Shown here one piece after another: positions 46,852 to 56,570 of a stretch of 64,000 bases of DNA. How positions within the stretch are numbered: position 1 is the stretch's first letter; each line of letters begins with the position of its first letter. A program made the position numbers and the translations under genes. The notes below the pieces were generated by a model. That model was not told where the DNA came from and did not search any database. It saw nothing but the letters and a program-made list of their open reading frames with translations. Source of the DNA: Narthecium ossifragum (Eukaryota; Streptophyta; Magnoliopsida; Dioscoreales; Nartheciaceae); the NCBI GenBank assembly GCA_963920575.1, contig OY986974.1, forward strand, positions 19,572,248 to 19,636,247, read 5' to 3'.

Positions 46852-47049
46852 TTAACCCTATATTTTAAATTACACTTTGATACCATGTAGTTTCAGGGAT
46901 TAGCATTCTACTACCCTCATATTTAAAAATCATATAAATATACCTCTAACTTTCAAATCTTTACAGTTTAGTCTAAGCCGTCAGACGGCGTTAAATCGAG
47001 TCACGGAAAACTGGTCACGTGACACGCACGTGACCGGTTTTCACCCATT

Positions 47050-47447
47050 CGCCGCCAGCTTGGACGTGAGGTCGACTGGGATGCTGAGCTCCTACACCCA
47101 AAGGACGTTGCCCGGGATGCCGAGCTCCTCAGCCACGTAGAGGGCCGCTGGCATGAAAGGGTTGTTGACGACGCACAACACTTTCCTGCCCTCGCCCGCC
47201 TGGCGGTGGATGAGCTTCACCAAGGTAGCGAGCATGATGCCAACCAGCCGAGGCATGTACTAGTTGATGTCATCACTACGGGTTTCGTTGATGTCGAGTC
47301 CGTCTGAGAAGAGCTCAAAGCGGAGGCGGCCCTTGCCCACAGGCATGGCGGCTCCCGATGTGGTCATGGTGGCCGCCAGTATCTTGACGCTGATGTTGGC
47401 GGTGGTGGTGAAGGTGACCAGGAGCCCTTTGGTGGCCATGTGCTAGG
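47050..47447 (-). pseudogene. UGT84-like glucosyltransferase fragment (N-terminal domain), copy 1
   Basis: The reverse strand reads KGLLVTFTTTANISVKI, then PVGKGRLRFELFSDGLDI, YMPRLVG, LCVVNNPFMP and VAEELGIPGNVLWV. These follow the N-terminal acceptor-binding half of plant UGT84-type UDP-glucosyltransferases (esters of phenolic acids or limonoids). Stops occur after DIN (where Trp is expected) and after VLWV. The start Met and catalytic His region are missing. It is a captured, dead exon piece. Confidence 0.8.
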
Positions 47448-47486
47448 ATGAGCTTCTTCTCCGACGGCGGGCATGACAGCGCGGGA

Positions 47487-47618
47487 CCAGCCGAGGCATG
47501 TACCAGTTGATGTCGTTGCGGCGGGGTTCGTCGATGTCGAGTCCGTCGGAGAAGAATTCGAAGCGGAGGGGGCCTTGCCCGCAGGCATGGCGGCACCCGA
47601 CGTGGTCTTGGAGTTCAG
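47487..47618 (-). pseudogene. UGT84-like fragment, copy 2 (non-identical)
   Basis: It covers the segment equivalent to SGAAMPAGK, PLRFEFFSDGLDIDEPRRND and INWYMPRLV of the same domain as copy 1 and lies just upstream of it on the same strand. It keeps the Trp codon that is a stop in copy 1 but has a frame break after PAGK. The two copies are diverged, so they were not made by a very recent duplication. Confidence 0.75.
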
Positions 47619-47954
47619 CGCCCCCGGTTCATCGCTCCTCCCATCTGGGCAGCTCCTGTTCGTAGATCCTCTGTTCAGCGCCCGAGTTGGATCTCCTGCT
47701 CGCATCCTCTGTTTGTGGATCCTGTGGGCATCTCCCTGGCTAGAGTTCTTCTTTGGCGATGACGAGATCCCATCCAACAACGCGACTAGATCCAGCGGCT
47801 CGATCCATCGCGACACTAACCCATCGTGGCTCTGCCAGATCTCTTCTCCGGCACGTTTCGTATCTCCGATCGGATCCGGCGAAGTCTTCTTTTTTCGGTG
47901 ACGAGTTGCTAGTGTTGCCGGTGACGAGTTGCTGGTGTTGCTCCTCGAGCTTCT
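47619..47954. other. GC-rich captured-looking sequence between the UGT piece and the solo LTR
   Basis: No family was recognised. Composition (GATCC, CGCGAC, CTCGAT words) and position inside the long-TIR element suggest further captured host DNA. Confidence 0.4.
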
Positions 47955-49613
47955 TGATGGAGCATGAAAAGTGTCGCGGTTTAACGCGCCCGATCAAAAT
48001 TACTAATTTATAATCAAACTCCTAACTAACTACCTTTGGGGGTAGCTAGCGTTGAGTCCGAGTCGAATCCATAGGGAATGCGTAAGGAAACAATTAAACT
48101 ACCAAGCTTAATCTAAGTGTTCCTACAAGGATAATAAAAGAAATGGTTTTTGGGTTTTATGATAAGAAAACTAAGAAAGCATGTAAATGATTCAATGGAT
48201 AGAGAGAGGTCCTAGGGAATCCCAGTCCGGATTAGGCTCAATCATAGCTTTCTAATGAATCAAGATGTGCAATCCTATCGAGATACTACAATATCGACTA
48301 CCTTGTGGCTAACAAAGGTCGTCGCTAACGAATAACCGGATAAAGACTATTCGTCGCAAAAGGTGTATGCTAGAAAGTCGGCGATCGAGGGATTAGCTAC
48401 GATCATCGCTAACGAGAGGTCGAGTTAGGATCATCTCGTCGCAAGGAATTGGGTTGTATGGAATATGGTAATGGATTGAGGTGGTTCTAGCATCTCGAAT
48501 CCAAAACACTATAAAAAGATAGGATAGATGCTAAGTTAGATGTGGATTGGAGTGGTTCTACCACAACCAAGTCACTAATCTAGAGCCAAGACTCCCTTCA
48601 ACACAAGTGGTCATGGTTCTAGCACAACCTACTCATTGGGGAATATCAACAAACACCTATTGGGCACAAGGTTCTAGCTTATGCAAACCAAAGAATCCAT
48701 CTATCCAACATTAGAATCCCACTACAAAGATATAGAAATGAAGAATAAATTCATACAACTTGTCTCATAAGGATTACAACATCCAAATCCAAAGAAAACT
48801 ACAAATAAAAACCTAAAACATCATGGTATTCCACTAGGTAAATAGATTAGCTACTCATCTTCGATGGAGAAGCCATGGAGAAGAGATGGATCCTCCTCTT
48901 CTTCATCAATCTCCTCCCTCTTGGATGAGAGCTCCCTTCCTTGCCCAAGGGGGTTGCCCTTTTCCTTAGCCTCTCCTTGTCCAAAGGAATCCCCAATAAG
49001 AGCCCAAAGTTTGGTATTTATAGCCCTCAAGCTTCTCCCCTTCGGATTACATATGGGCCCTTCATTTTGCTTAACTGGCGATGAAAGATCGATCTTCTAG
49101 GGGTGAAGATCGATCTTTTTATCTCGTAAAGCTGGCTGCGCCCGCAGAAGATCGATCTTCTATAGGGAGAAAACCGATCTTTTGAATTATTGCTCTTTGT
49201 CATCTCTGCTACGGTACAAAGATCGATCTTTTATACACAGAAGATCGATCTTTTTTTCTGCATATTATCTCTTTTGCCATTCAGCACTGCGCATTGGTGC
49301 CAAAAATGCCATAACTTCATCTAGGAAACTCGGAATCATGAACTGTAAAATTCTCCAGAAACTAGACTTCCAGAGCTTTCCAATCATATATGGCACATTA
49401 TCTGGTTCTTTCTAAGAAGGTACAGTTTAATCTTTGAATTTGACCCATGTATCTAAATGTGCTCGAATAGGCTCGTTTACGCTCCAAAGTTGATCTAACT
49501 TCTGTTGAGGGCTCTTGTACCTGAAATACCATGAAGATTATTAGAAATACCTTGCTCGAAGACTAATAAAGGTAAATTAAGGGGTTAATTTGTGTACTTT
49601 TCACGTCTCATCA
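47955..49613 (-). mobile_element. Solo LTR, 1659 bp, Ty3/gypsy-type, minus orientation
   Basis: On the minus strand it starts TGATGAGACGTGAAAAGTAC and ends TTTTCATGCTCCATCA. The duplication CTTCT (plus strand) flanks it at 47950-47954 and 49614-49618. A TATA box (CTATAAATACC, minus strand) lies at 49023-49013. Ends and length differ from the other solo LTR. It splits captured sequence of the long-TIR element and carries three GATCGATC doublets. Confidence 0.88.
49087..49250. repeat. Three GATCGATC doublets in the 1.66-kb solo LTR
   Basis: GATCGATC starts at 49087/49108, 49150/49172 (second member decayed to AACCGATC) and 49221/49243. Doublet spacings of 21, 22 and 22 bp and doublet-to-doublet steps of 63 and 71 bp equal those in the other LTR. 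All lie 64-240 bp upstream of the minus-strand TATA box. Confidence 0.95.
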
Positions 49614-49854
49614 CTTCTTCTTCGTGGAGATCTTCTTCTCCACTTTCCTTCCGGTGAAGATTCCTGCTCGCTCGGGATCCATCACTTGCGGCCCCGGCAT
49701 CTTCCTCTACCTTGTGGATATCCCCGGCAACACTCTTCTTCCCCCGTGGCTTGCTCTTCGTCTCCGACCAGCGACGAGATCTCAATCCTCTCTTCTTCAT
49801 CGATCCACAAGTGGTTGATCAACCTCTATCTTCTCCCGTGGCTCGCTCTTCGTC

Positions 49855-50011
49855 TCCGACATCAGTGTCAAGATATTGGCGGCCACTGTGGAAGGCAGGC
49901 GACTGCATGGATTGGTTGAACTCCCAGGAACGACCACTCTTTGTCATTTGTATCTCCCTCGGCAGCGTTGTAAAGCTGAGCAAGGAGGAGATGACGTCGT
50001 TGACCGGCTAG
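49855..50011 (+). pseudogene. UGT fragment in the opposite orientation (internally deleted)
   Basis: On the plus strand a short match to the N-terminal ISVKILAAT segment (49862-49886) is followed at once, in another frame, by DCMDWLNSQERPLFVI and SLGSVVKLSKEEM. The latter matches the start of the C-terminal donor-binding domain of UGTs (usual form D-C-I-E-W-L-D then S-F-G-S-V-V). The whole middle of the gene is missing. Its orientation is opposite to the two fragments at 47050-47618. Confidence 0.7.
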
Positions 50012-50500
50012 GGAAGACCCCGGCAGGTGCTCTCCCTCCCTCCCTCGCGTCTCTCTCTCTCCACGTCAGCAAAACCAGTCAAAAAAGTTAAAAACCAGTC
50101 AAAATTGATGAAAATCATTTAAATTTAAGCACAGTGACCGGTTTGCCTTGACTAGCCTAATGGCGTTTGATGACCCGGACTAAATTGCCAGGTTTTGAAA
50201 CTATAGGATAGTTTTATGTAATTTTAAAAGATGATATTAGAGTGTTAATGCCTGAAACTAACCGTATCAAAGTGTTTTTTTGGCCTTATAACAATTGGAA
50301 GTTTCATCACAATAATTCACACTTTTGTAAGCCAAGATTTGAACCAGGGAAGTCTTATTTGGCCACCGATGTGGCAATCTAGAAGGTCTCCTGATGGATT
50401 GATTGTATTCGCAGCGAAGTTTCCATCAGACGTCCGAGGCGTTGACGGTCACGCCTATATTTCTCACCTCGCATCGGTGTCATCAAGCCCAGCTCCTTCC

Positions 50501-50675
50501 ATGAGACGGCGTCCGGAAGAGGGCTCCGGCGCCTCCGCCACCGCCCCCATGTCTATGATCATCATGCTCTGTTTCTCGTTATGGGTGCCCGTTCATCTTG
50601 CCGGCGGCGGCGACCACATCCCGGCGGCTCCGCCGCATCAACAGGCGGAGGAGGTGCAGCGGCACCACGCCAAGG
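50501..50675 (+). CDS. Possible first exon of an unidentified membrane or secreted protein
   Basis: The ATG at 50501 opens an Arg/Glu/Ser-rich stretch, then a hydrophobic segment (PMSMIIMLCFSLWVPVHLAG), then a Pro/Gln/His-rich tail. A donor-like GGTATGAG follows at 50675/50676. The upstream 200 bp is unique sequence. No downstream exon could be linked, because the next kilobases are repeats. It could be a real gene, a remnant or chance. Confidence 0.25.
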
Positions 50676-51192
50676 GTATGAGAGAATTTTTGTTCTTGTA
50701 TGATCTCATTTGAGTTCTTGTTTTGTTATTGGCAACGGATCGATGTTGGTAGCGGAGTCTGATGGGGTATTTTGGATGTGTGTGTCAGGGAAGAGGATGG
50801 ATGAGGTTGTGGCTTGTCTCCTCATGGTTGCTGCACTTGCTGCTGCATACTTCTTGCACTGATCACAAATGTTATGTTCCTGGTCCTTACGATTGGATGC
50901 TTACTATTCTTTGTAAGTCATGGTCATGTTTTCAGAATTTTTCTGATTTGTATATAGAACACAAATTTTCGCAGCCAACATCTTCATTGGAGTTGGAAAT
51001 GTATGTTTGATGATTTACTCATAACCCAATTAGGCATCTGACTTTGGTTTGCGCCTTTTCATTAGTTGATCCTATTATCCTGCCTTAGTAGGGCAGATTT
51101 CCTACATATTGACATTGGTTGTTAGGAGAACAATGCTAAATTGGCCAATACGAAGAAATTATCATGGATGCCTAACAGTTTCATCTCTTTGT
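50676..51192. other. Unassigned sequence after the possible exon
   Basis: An 82-codon open frame (50762-51010) has no recognisable motif. No transposon ends were found. Confidence 0.4.
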
Positions 51193-51230
51193 GGGGGGGG
51201 GGGGGGGGGGGGGGGGGGGGTGGGGGGGGG
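51193..51230. repeat. G28-T-G9 homopolymer tract
   Basis: 38 bases that are all G apart from one T at 51221. It is the longest such tract in the window and may mark an assembly or sequencing weak point. Confidence 0.95.
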
Positions 51231-51280
51231 TACAAGAAGCACTCACGTTGAGGTTACATGAGTAGTCTAGTGGTGGTGGA

Positions 51281-51568
51281 GTTGTTATCTATATATTTAT
51301 TAGTTGAGGCTATTATAAATATGGTTTTGGCAGGCAAATGCCCTACATACTACTTGCCCCTGCGGCGCGCCTTACATATTAAACCTCGAGTGTGTTTGCA
51401 TCTGAATCGTAGCCTGGTGGTGTAGTTGTTATCTATATATTTATTAGTTGAGGCTATTATAAATATGGTTTTGGCAGGCAAATGCCCTACATACTACTTG
51501 CCCCTGCAGCGCGCCTTACATATTAAACCTCGGGGGTGTTTGCATCTGAATCGTAGCCTGGTGGTGTA
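51281..51568. repeat. 144-bp tandem duplication, two near-identical copies
   Basis: The unit starts GTTGTTATCTATATATTTAT at 51281 and 51425, and the start of a third (GTTGT) is at 51569. The copies differ at very few positions, so the duplication is young. The unit contains GGCAGGCAAATGCCCTACAT, partly palindromic. Confidence 0.92.
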
Positions 51569-51639
51569 GTTGTACACAATATTAGGTTTTATCACTTCTT
51601 GTATGTGGAATTTCTTTATGTTATATCAAGTACAAAAGA

Positions 51640-51760
51640 TGAGCCCACCAATGTGGTGGTGTAGTGGTTAAGATTTTTATACTCGTGGATCAAATCCTCA
51701 GAAATGTGTGGTTTCAACCACCCGAAGTCAGGGTAAAAGGCTCTATATGAAAAGAAAAGA
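51640..51760 (+). mobile_element. tRNA-derived SINE, 121 bp, with 9-bp target duplication
   Basis: Box A-like TGTAGTGGTTAAGATTTT and box B-like GTGGTTTCAACCACC are followed by an A-rich tail (GAAAAGAAAAGA). TACAAAAGA flanks it at 51631-51639 and 51761-51769. It is plus-strand and not an intact tRNA. Confidence 0.8.
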
Positions 51761-54700
51761 TACAAAAGACAAGATTGCTCTATCTACCAGTATTTGACAA
51801 CAAATTCACGATCATAGTAAATGAAACGATAATTTTTATTGTGACTAGAATTGAAGCACATCATGATGAAGTATATGGGAAATTGCTGTTCTATATACAA
51901 TACTCAATCATGTAAACTGTTCTTAGTGGAGAAACATACAGCATATTTAACTCCTTTAGCAACAAATGACAGATAATTCATACAAATCTTTTATTATCCT
52001 TTGAAGCATGATGTTGTGGCTGCTACTTGGCGATTCTTTGCGCATTCTAAGTCTTCTTCAGAATGGCAACATAGCTTGATCAATTGAAATCTTTGGCAAT
52101 CTGCCTTTCAGAATACTCTCCGAAAGTTAGAGTCTCATTCGGAGAGACCAATTGTGTGACAAAAAAAGATACAAAAAATTGACTAATGGAAGGGAAAACT
52201 ATTCCATATGAATTGAGACCTTATCCTATTTTATTTGCAAGAAAACGATTAACTTCTCGAAACTGCTTAGCTACATACCTCTTGGTCATGAGGTATCTCT
52301 TCGGGAAAATGAAGGACCTCGTACCGGGAAAAGTAAGGCAAAATCAGATGTACTTTAATCAATGAAGTTAACATTTTTTTTTCATTCTAGATGATGCTGG
52401 GGCTAATTAGTTTTTCTAAGTTTTCATATCTAAGCTGCAATATCATTAGCGTCAATTGGCCTTTCCATCTATTTGCCAACATAAAAAAAGCAGTTGTGAA
52501 AAACCTGTAGTTAGAGCCTTTGGCTATTACATGGCGATACTTGAAACAATTTGCCTTCTAAGGAATAAGATCAGTTTAAATAAGCAAGGGACATGCCACA
52601 CTTGATGATGAAGACGACTCATCCTGGTATGCCAACGGACATTAGTACTCATGAAAAACTAATCAGGGAACTCTGATAACTTTCATCCTGGAAAAACTTG
52701 GTGATTTAACTGGTTTCTCTCTACTAACATTCTTATCAAACTTACCAATTCGGCTGCATGAATAGAACAAAGGTTGTACGCGCAACACCAAATGCAGCCT
52801 CTCCTTTAGGAGCCTGCTAGACAATCAAACACATCCAGTAAGATTGGAGACGATAGAATTGCAGATTGGACAGCATTCAACTATTTTGGAGATAGTATAT
52901 ATTTGTATATTGTTTGCATTTTATTTTCCCGCAGAGACAGGATCAATTCCAGCACTAGAATAGGGAAGTAATAGTTAAGGGGAAAGTTTGACAAACTTCA
53001 TAGCTTGAGACTTCTAGAAATCAACCAGTTGTAGGTGATTACATTGTAAAAGATGTCATATAGACTGTGCTTTAAGACAGTGAAACTCAAGTAGGCAGGG
53101 CCGCAGGATTTCTGATTCTACTAAGCCAGTTGCAAACATCGTCCAGAAAAGTAATACAGTATATACCAACTATCATGCATGCAGTGACTTTATTATTTAA
53201 CCTTTGCGCACTAATACCTTAAACACATCTAGACATGTTCTTACTTCTTTTACTATTGATAAACAGATGCAAGGCTACTTATTGAAAAGAAATGCACTTA
53301 TTAACATACCTGAATAACATGCGGAGTTGCATAGACACGACCTTTTGATAGTATTTCTGTTGTTTCACCAATTTGAAATGCTATTTCATCTTCCCCGTAG
53401 AGAACCTAATTCATGCATGACAAGTAGGTAAAATATAACTATAGTTTGCAAAGCATTACATAGACTTCTAGGCAAACTGTGTGGTGAAAAATACAAGTAC
53501 ATTGACTTATAGGCAAAATGTTAAGCGAAAAATACAAGTCCTTAGTCACCAAGTCAACCTTGAGTCCTTTTATGCTATGATTGTCACAAAATCACAATTA
53601 AGCAGCTCAAAATCGTATACACTTGTTAAAAGTACCATGCCAGAAGCCCCATTGATCATGTAAATTATGACATCATGTGAGTTATAACTGTTGCTCATAA
53701 CCAAACAGAAAAAAGCAAAAAGATTGATAATTGGCAGAATAAAAATACAGTAAACACTTGAACAGAGTACAGTAAAATGCCTACATCTGACAAAAGGAAG
53801 CCGAGATTACTTTGATGATCTGAGCAGCCTTTATTTTCACATAAAGGCCAGCAGCATTATCTGCGCATGCGATCCTTTCAGAATTTCTCATGAACATGCC
53901 ACAAGTAAGACCTACAAAAACAACAGTTACAGAGAAGAAGAATGACAAAATTCTCATATATGATAGTAAGCCTTCCCTTTGTGCAGTATGGATTGATAAT
54001 CACTTATAGAGCATCACTACCATAGTAAGGACACTTTCACTAGAAATTAGTAACCTTAAATTGGACCATACAGTGATGGTGTACAACAACTGATCACAGT
54101 TAAAGTCATAGTGTTCTGATATTAGCACTGATGCAAAAGAACTAGCTCACCTGTGAGAGAACCCCAATCAGTGTGCCACCCCAACCATGATGACATGGAA
54201 CTGACATCTTCCATACATTCACTGCACCCAAACAACAAAAATTCTAATCGGGAAGACTATCACTAGAAAGAATCATTTTTTAGTTATCATTTATGCAAGA
54301 GACAGCTTCAAAGGAATTCTGAAAAGTAACATCTTGTGTGATTTTATATGCAAATGTATTACCTTTCCTGCCTTGGTTGGTAATATGGCAAGAGACCATT
54401 ATGGCACCAAATGCCCTGAAGACCTTCATCATCACGCATGGCTCCTTCTCTTGATGCTGGTTTGTGACATAAAAGTTCAGAAAAACTTGCTCATGAATGA
54501 ACGATTACTCTCCTTCGATGTTGAGTGATGATAAAAATAGAAAAGGCATCAAAGCTAGCTTGCATGTGCATTAAAAATATGGACTTTGCAAGTTAAATCA
54601 TTGATCTAGTTAGGCATAATAGGGTCACCACCAAAACCTGCGGATTCTTAAATATCCTGAGTCATTGAAAACATTTGCTAAATCAATTCATAAAAGAAGC

Positions 54701-54819
54701 TAATTACAACCATGGACGGCACCGTCCCAGATATATGTTTCTTCCAAATCTAAGGGTCATGTACATGATGCATCTACATCATGTGTCTGATTCACATCTG
54801 CTCATTTCATAGCAAACAC

Positions 54820-55000
54820 TTTTTTTTTTTTTTGATAAGTTAAGCCAAGAGGCTAACAAACCCAATTAAGGGTGATAACCCGCGAAAGCAGTATGAGCCA
54901 AGTAATTTATGAGAGGCCTGGTTGAAAGCAGAGGCTAAAATGATGGGTGATTCCCAGAAGATAGATAATAGATAGGTACCAACAAGAGCAAACTACTAAG
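54820..55000 (-). mobile_element. LINE 3' tail, minus strand
   Basis: Poly(T) at 54820-54833 is followed by GATAAGTTAAGCCAAGAGGC. Read on the minus strand this is the TTAGCCTCTTGGCTTAACTT plus poly(A) ending typical of plant L1-type LINEs. The 5' limit is only approximate. Confidence 0.7.
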
Positions 55001-55498
55001 AAAATGAAAGCTATTCAACTTGTCTTTTAATCCTTCTACAGGAGACGCAGCTATAGGCATGGTTGGATTGCTACCCAATGGTAAGGAGGCTTGGGCATGG
55101 GCCAAACCTATAACCACCGATTCAGTACTCAAAGGAGAAATGGAGGCCATCCTTGAAGCCTTGAAGAGAGCAAAAATTCTTGGGCTACAGAAACTAATCA
55201 TCGAAACAGATGTCTTAATTGTTGTCCAAATTCTAAATGGCTTAAGAGGATGGCCCCCGGACATAGAGGGTATGGCTAAGAATATCTGGCTTCATACCCT
55301 GCTCTTTGATTCTGTCTTATTTTTACACATTTCTAGAGATTGTAACGCAAGAGCCGATAGTATAGCTCGAGCGTGTCGTAGAAGCCGGGTTGTGTTGACC
55401 TGGATCTGCGAGGAGTCATTTGGTAGTTGAATCTTGTAATTTTGCTTTGTAATTAATTAGCCTATGGGCTCATCTCATCAAAAAAAAAAAAAAAAAAC
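55001..55498 (+). mobile_element. 5'-truncated LINE with RNase H domain
   Basis: The frame at 55020-55430 reads IGMVGLLPNGKEAWAWAKPI, then LKGEMEAILEALKRAKILGL, IIETDVLIVVQ and HISRDCNARADSIARACR. This is the terminal RNase H domain of plant L1-type LINEs, with the E and D of the active site visible. It ends in a 3' tail with TTAGCCTATGGGCTCATC and poly(A) to 55498. It is in head-to-head arrangement with the minus-strand LINE tail. No target duplication was fixed. Confidence 0.88.
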
Positions 55499-55754
55499 AT
55501 GTGAATTCGGAAAGTTTGTAACGCGGAAAAAATACCACGCCGATCGCAATGATAAGCTATTCAACATGTGAATTCAAATGTTAGAAAGTCTAGTTGGATT
55601 CAAAGTAAATTGTGATGTACTGATGGGAGCAAGAAGTTTGTTAACGGATAATGAGAAGCTAATGCTGACATTTGTATACAACTTTCGACAAGGGAAGCAT
55701 CAGTCATAGGAATATCTATTATAGGATCAGCAAAGAAAGTGCTTCTTACTGAAT

Positions 55755-56570
55755 CTGCAAAACAAATTGCAAAGAGAGCTTTAGCAGGGCTCAGCAAAAT
55801 AGACTGATTGTAGACAGGCAACAATTTCAGTTCCTAAGAAAACATTTCCCCTCTATTTATGCAGATTTCATATCACATTGCAGATTAGAATGCGAATCGA
55901 TCGAGAATGATACTTGAGTAGCTTTCATCGAATAAGGATAGCATGCCAATTTCTTCTCTAATTCTCCTCACACATGCTGTGCAACTTATTTCTAGAGGGC
56001 AATTTGCTTATCACTCATCTTCCCTTAACACAAGGATTATGAAGCATCAATACACAAGAAATGCAAGATTCGCAGCAAAAGGACAGCTGAAACAACCTAG
56101 CCAGATCTAGTTCTTCTTCTGAAATTCAATGAAATCTGATAAGTTTCCTGCAATTAGAAGGCACACAAGGGAGAAAATATTACCATAAAGTTCCGTTCTC
56201 TGCGCGGAAGCTCCATCCGATGTTATGTCTAAAAAGTAGAGAAAGAAACAAGAAAGGCATTTCATCATGAATACAGGAACCATTCAAGAACTAAATGCCG
56301 TTGGAAAGTATCTCAAATTCTCCCAAAAACCAGCGGACGATAACTATTCATGATAAACTAAACATCACAATTCGCCTTCACTATCTAAAGACGGCTGCAG
56401 TCTACACAACCTGCTTTAAGGGTCTTCAAGGTCTTTCTTTGCCTTCTCAGGAAGGTTAAATAATCTAGCAGAACAATGGATTTAGCCAACACAACATCAG
56501 TTTAGCCCTTAACATTTCAGACCTAATATCTAAAGTTAAAACAAGGAAAATCGAATATTAGTGGCTGTAA
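55755..56570. other. Upstream part of the oxygenase pseudogene region
   Basis: It contains the doubtful exon remnant at 56228-56184 and otherwise unassigned AT-rich sequence. No start codon exon for the oxygenase was found. Confidence 0.4.

Larger units (their letters stand above)
43359..46858. mobile_element. Mutator-like element with about 300-bp TIRs (Pack-MULE candidate)
   Basis: The left TIR is 43359 to about 43655. The right TIR is about 44303-44599 and resumes at 46852-46858 after a solo LTR. Both start GGGTTAATATCATTTTGGT and stay alignable into GATCTCCGRCG-type sequence. Flanks CATATTTTA (43350-43358) and TATATTTTA (46859-46867) agree at 8 of 9 bases, the Mutator duplication length. 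The interior (43656-44302) has no transposase. It carries an ORF that looks captured. Confidence 0.88.
46868..50276. mobile_element. Second long-TIR element carrying glucosyltransferase fragments
   Basis: The left arm 46868 to about 47035 starts CACTTTGATACCATGTAG. The right arm, about 50110-50276, is its inverted, diverged partner (TAACCGTATCAAAGTG), alignable for about 150 bp including GTTTCAGG, TTTAGTC and ACCGGT(T/C) blocks. Layout and contents suggest a Pack-MULE. The exact ends and target duplication are not resolved because the left end touches the copia LTR remnant. It holds three UGT fragments and a solo LTR. Confidence 0.7.
52080..55754 (-). pseudogene. 2-oxoglutarate/Fe(II) oxygenase-like gene, broken
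   Basis: Exon remnants on the minus strand are in the right order for an isopenicillin-N-synthase-like 2OG oxygenase. 55754-55683 reads DPIIDIPMTDASLVE. 54221-54151 reads SSWLGWHTDWGSLTG, with the H-x-D iron ligands. 53911-53811 reads LTCGMFMRNSERIACADNAA. 53405-53310 reads GEDEIAFQIGETTEILSKG then ATPHVIQ, with the distal His. 52813-52746 reads APKGEAAFGVARTTFVLF. 52324-52279 reads EVLHFPEEIPHDQE. 52151-52080 reads SPNETLTFGEYSER. Acceptors before the last two exons are CG and AA instead of AG, and the exons expected between the first two are absent, replaced by LINE tails. A further remnant may lie at 56228-56184 (HNIGW). The gene is therefore probably dead. Confidence 0.8.
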
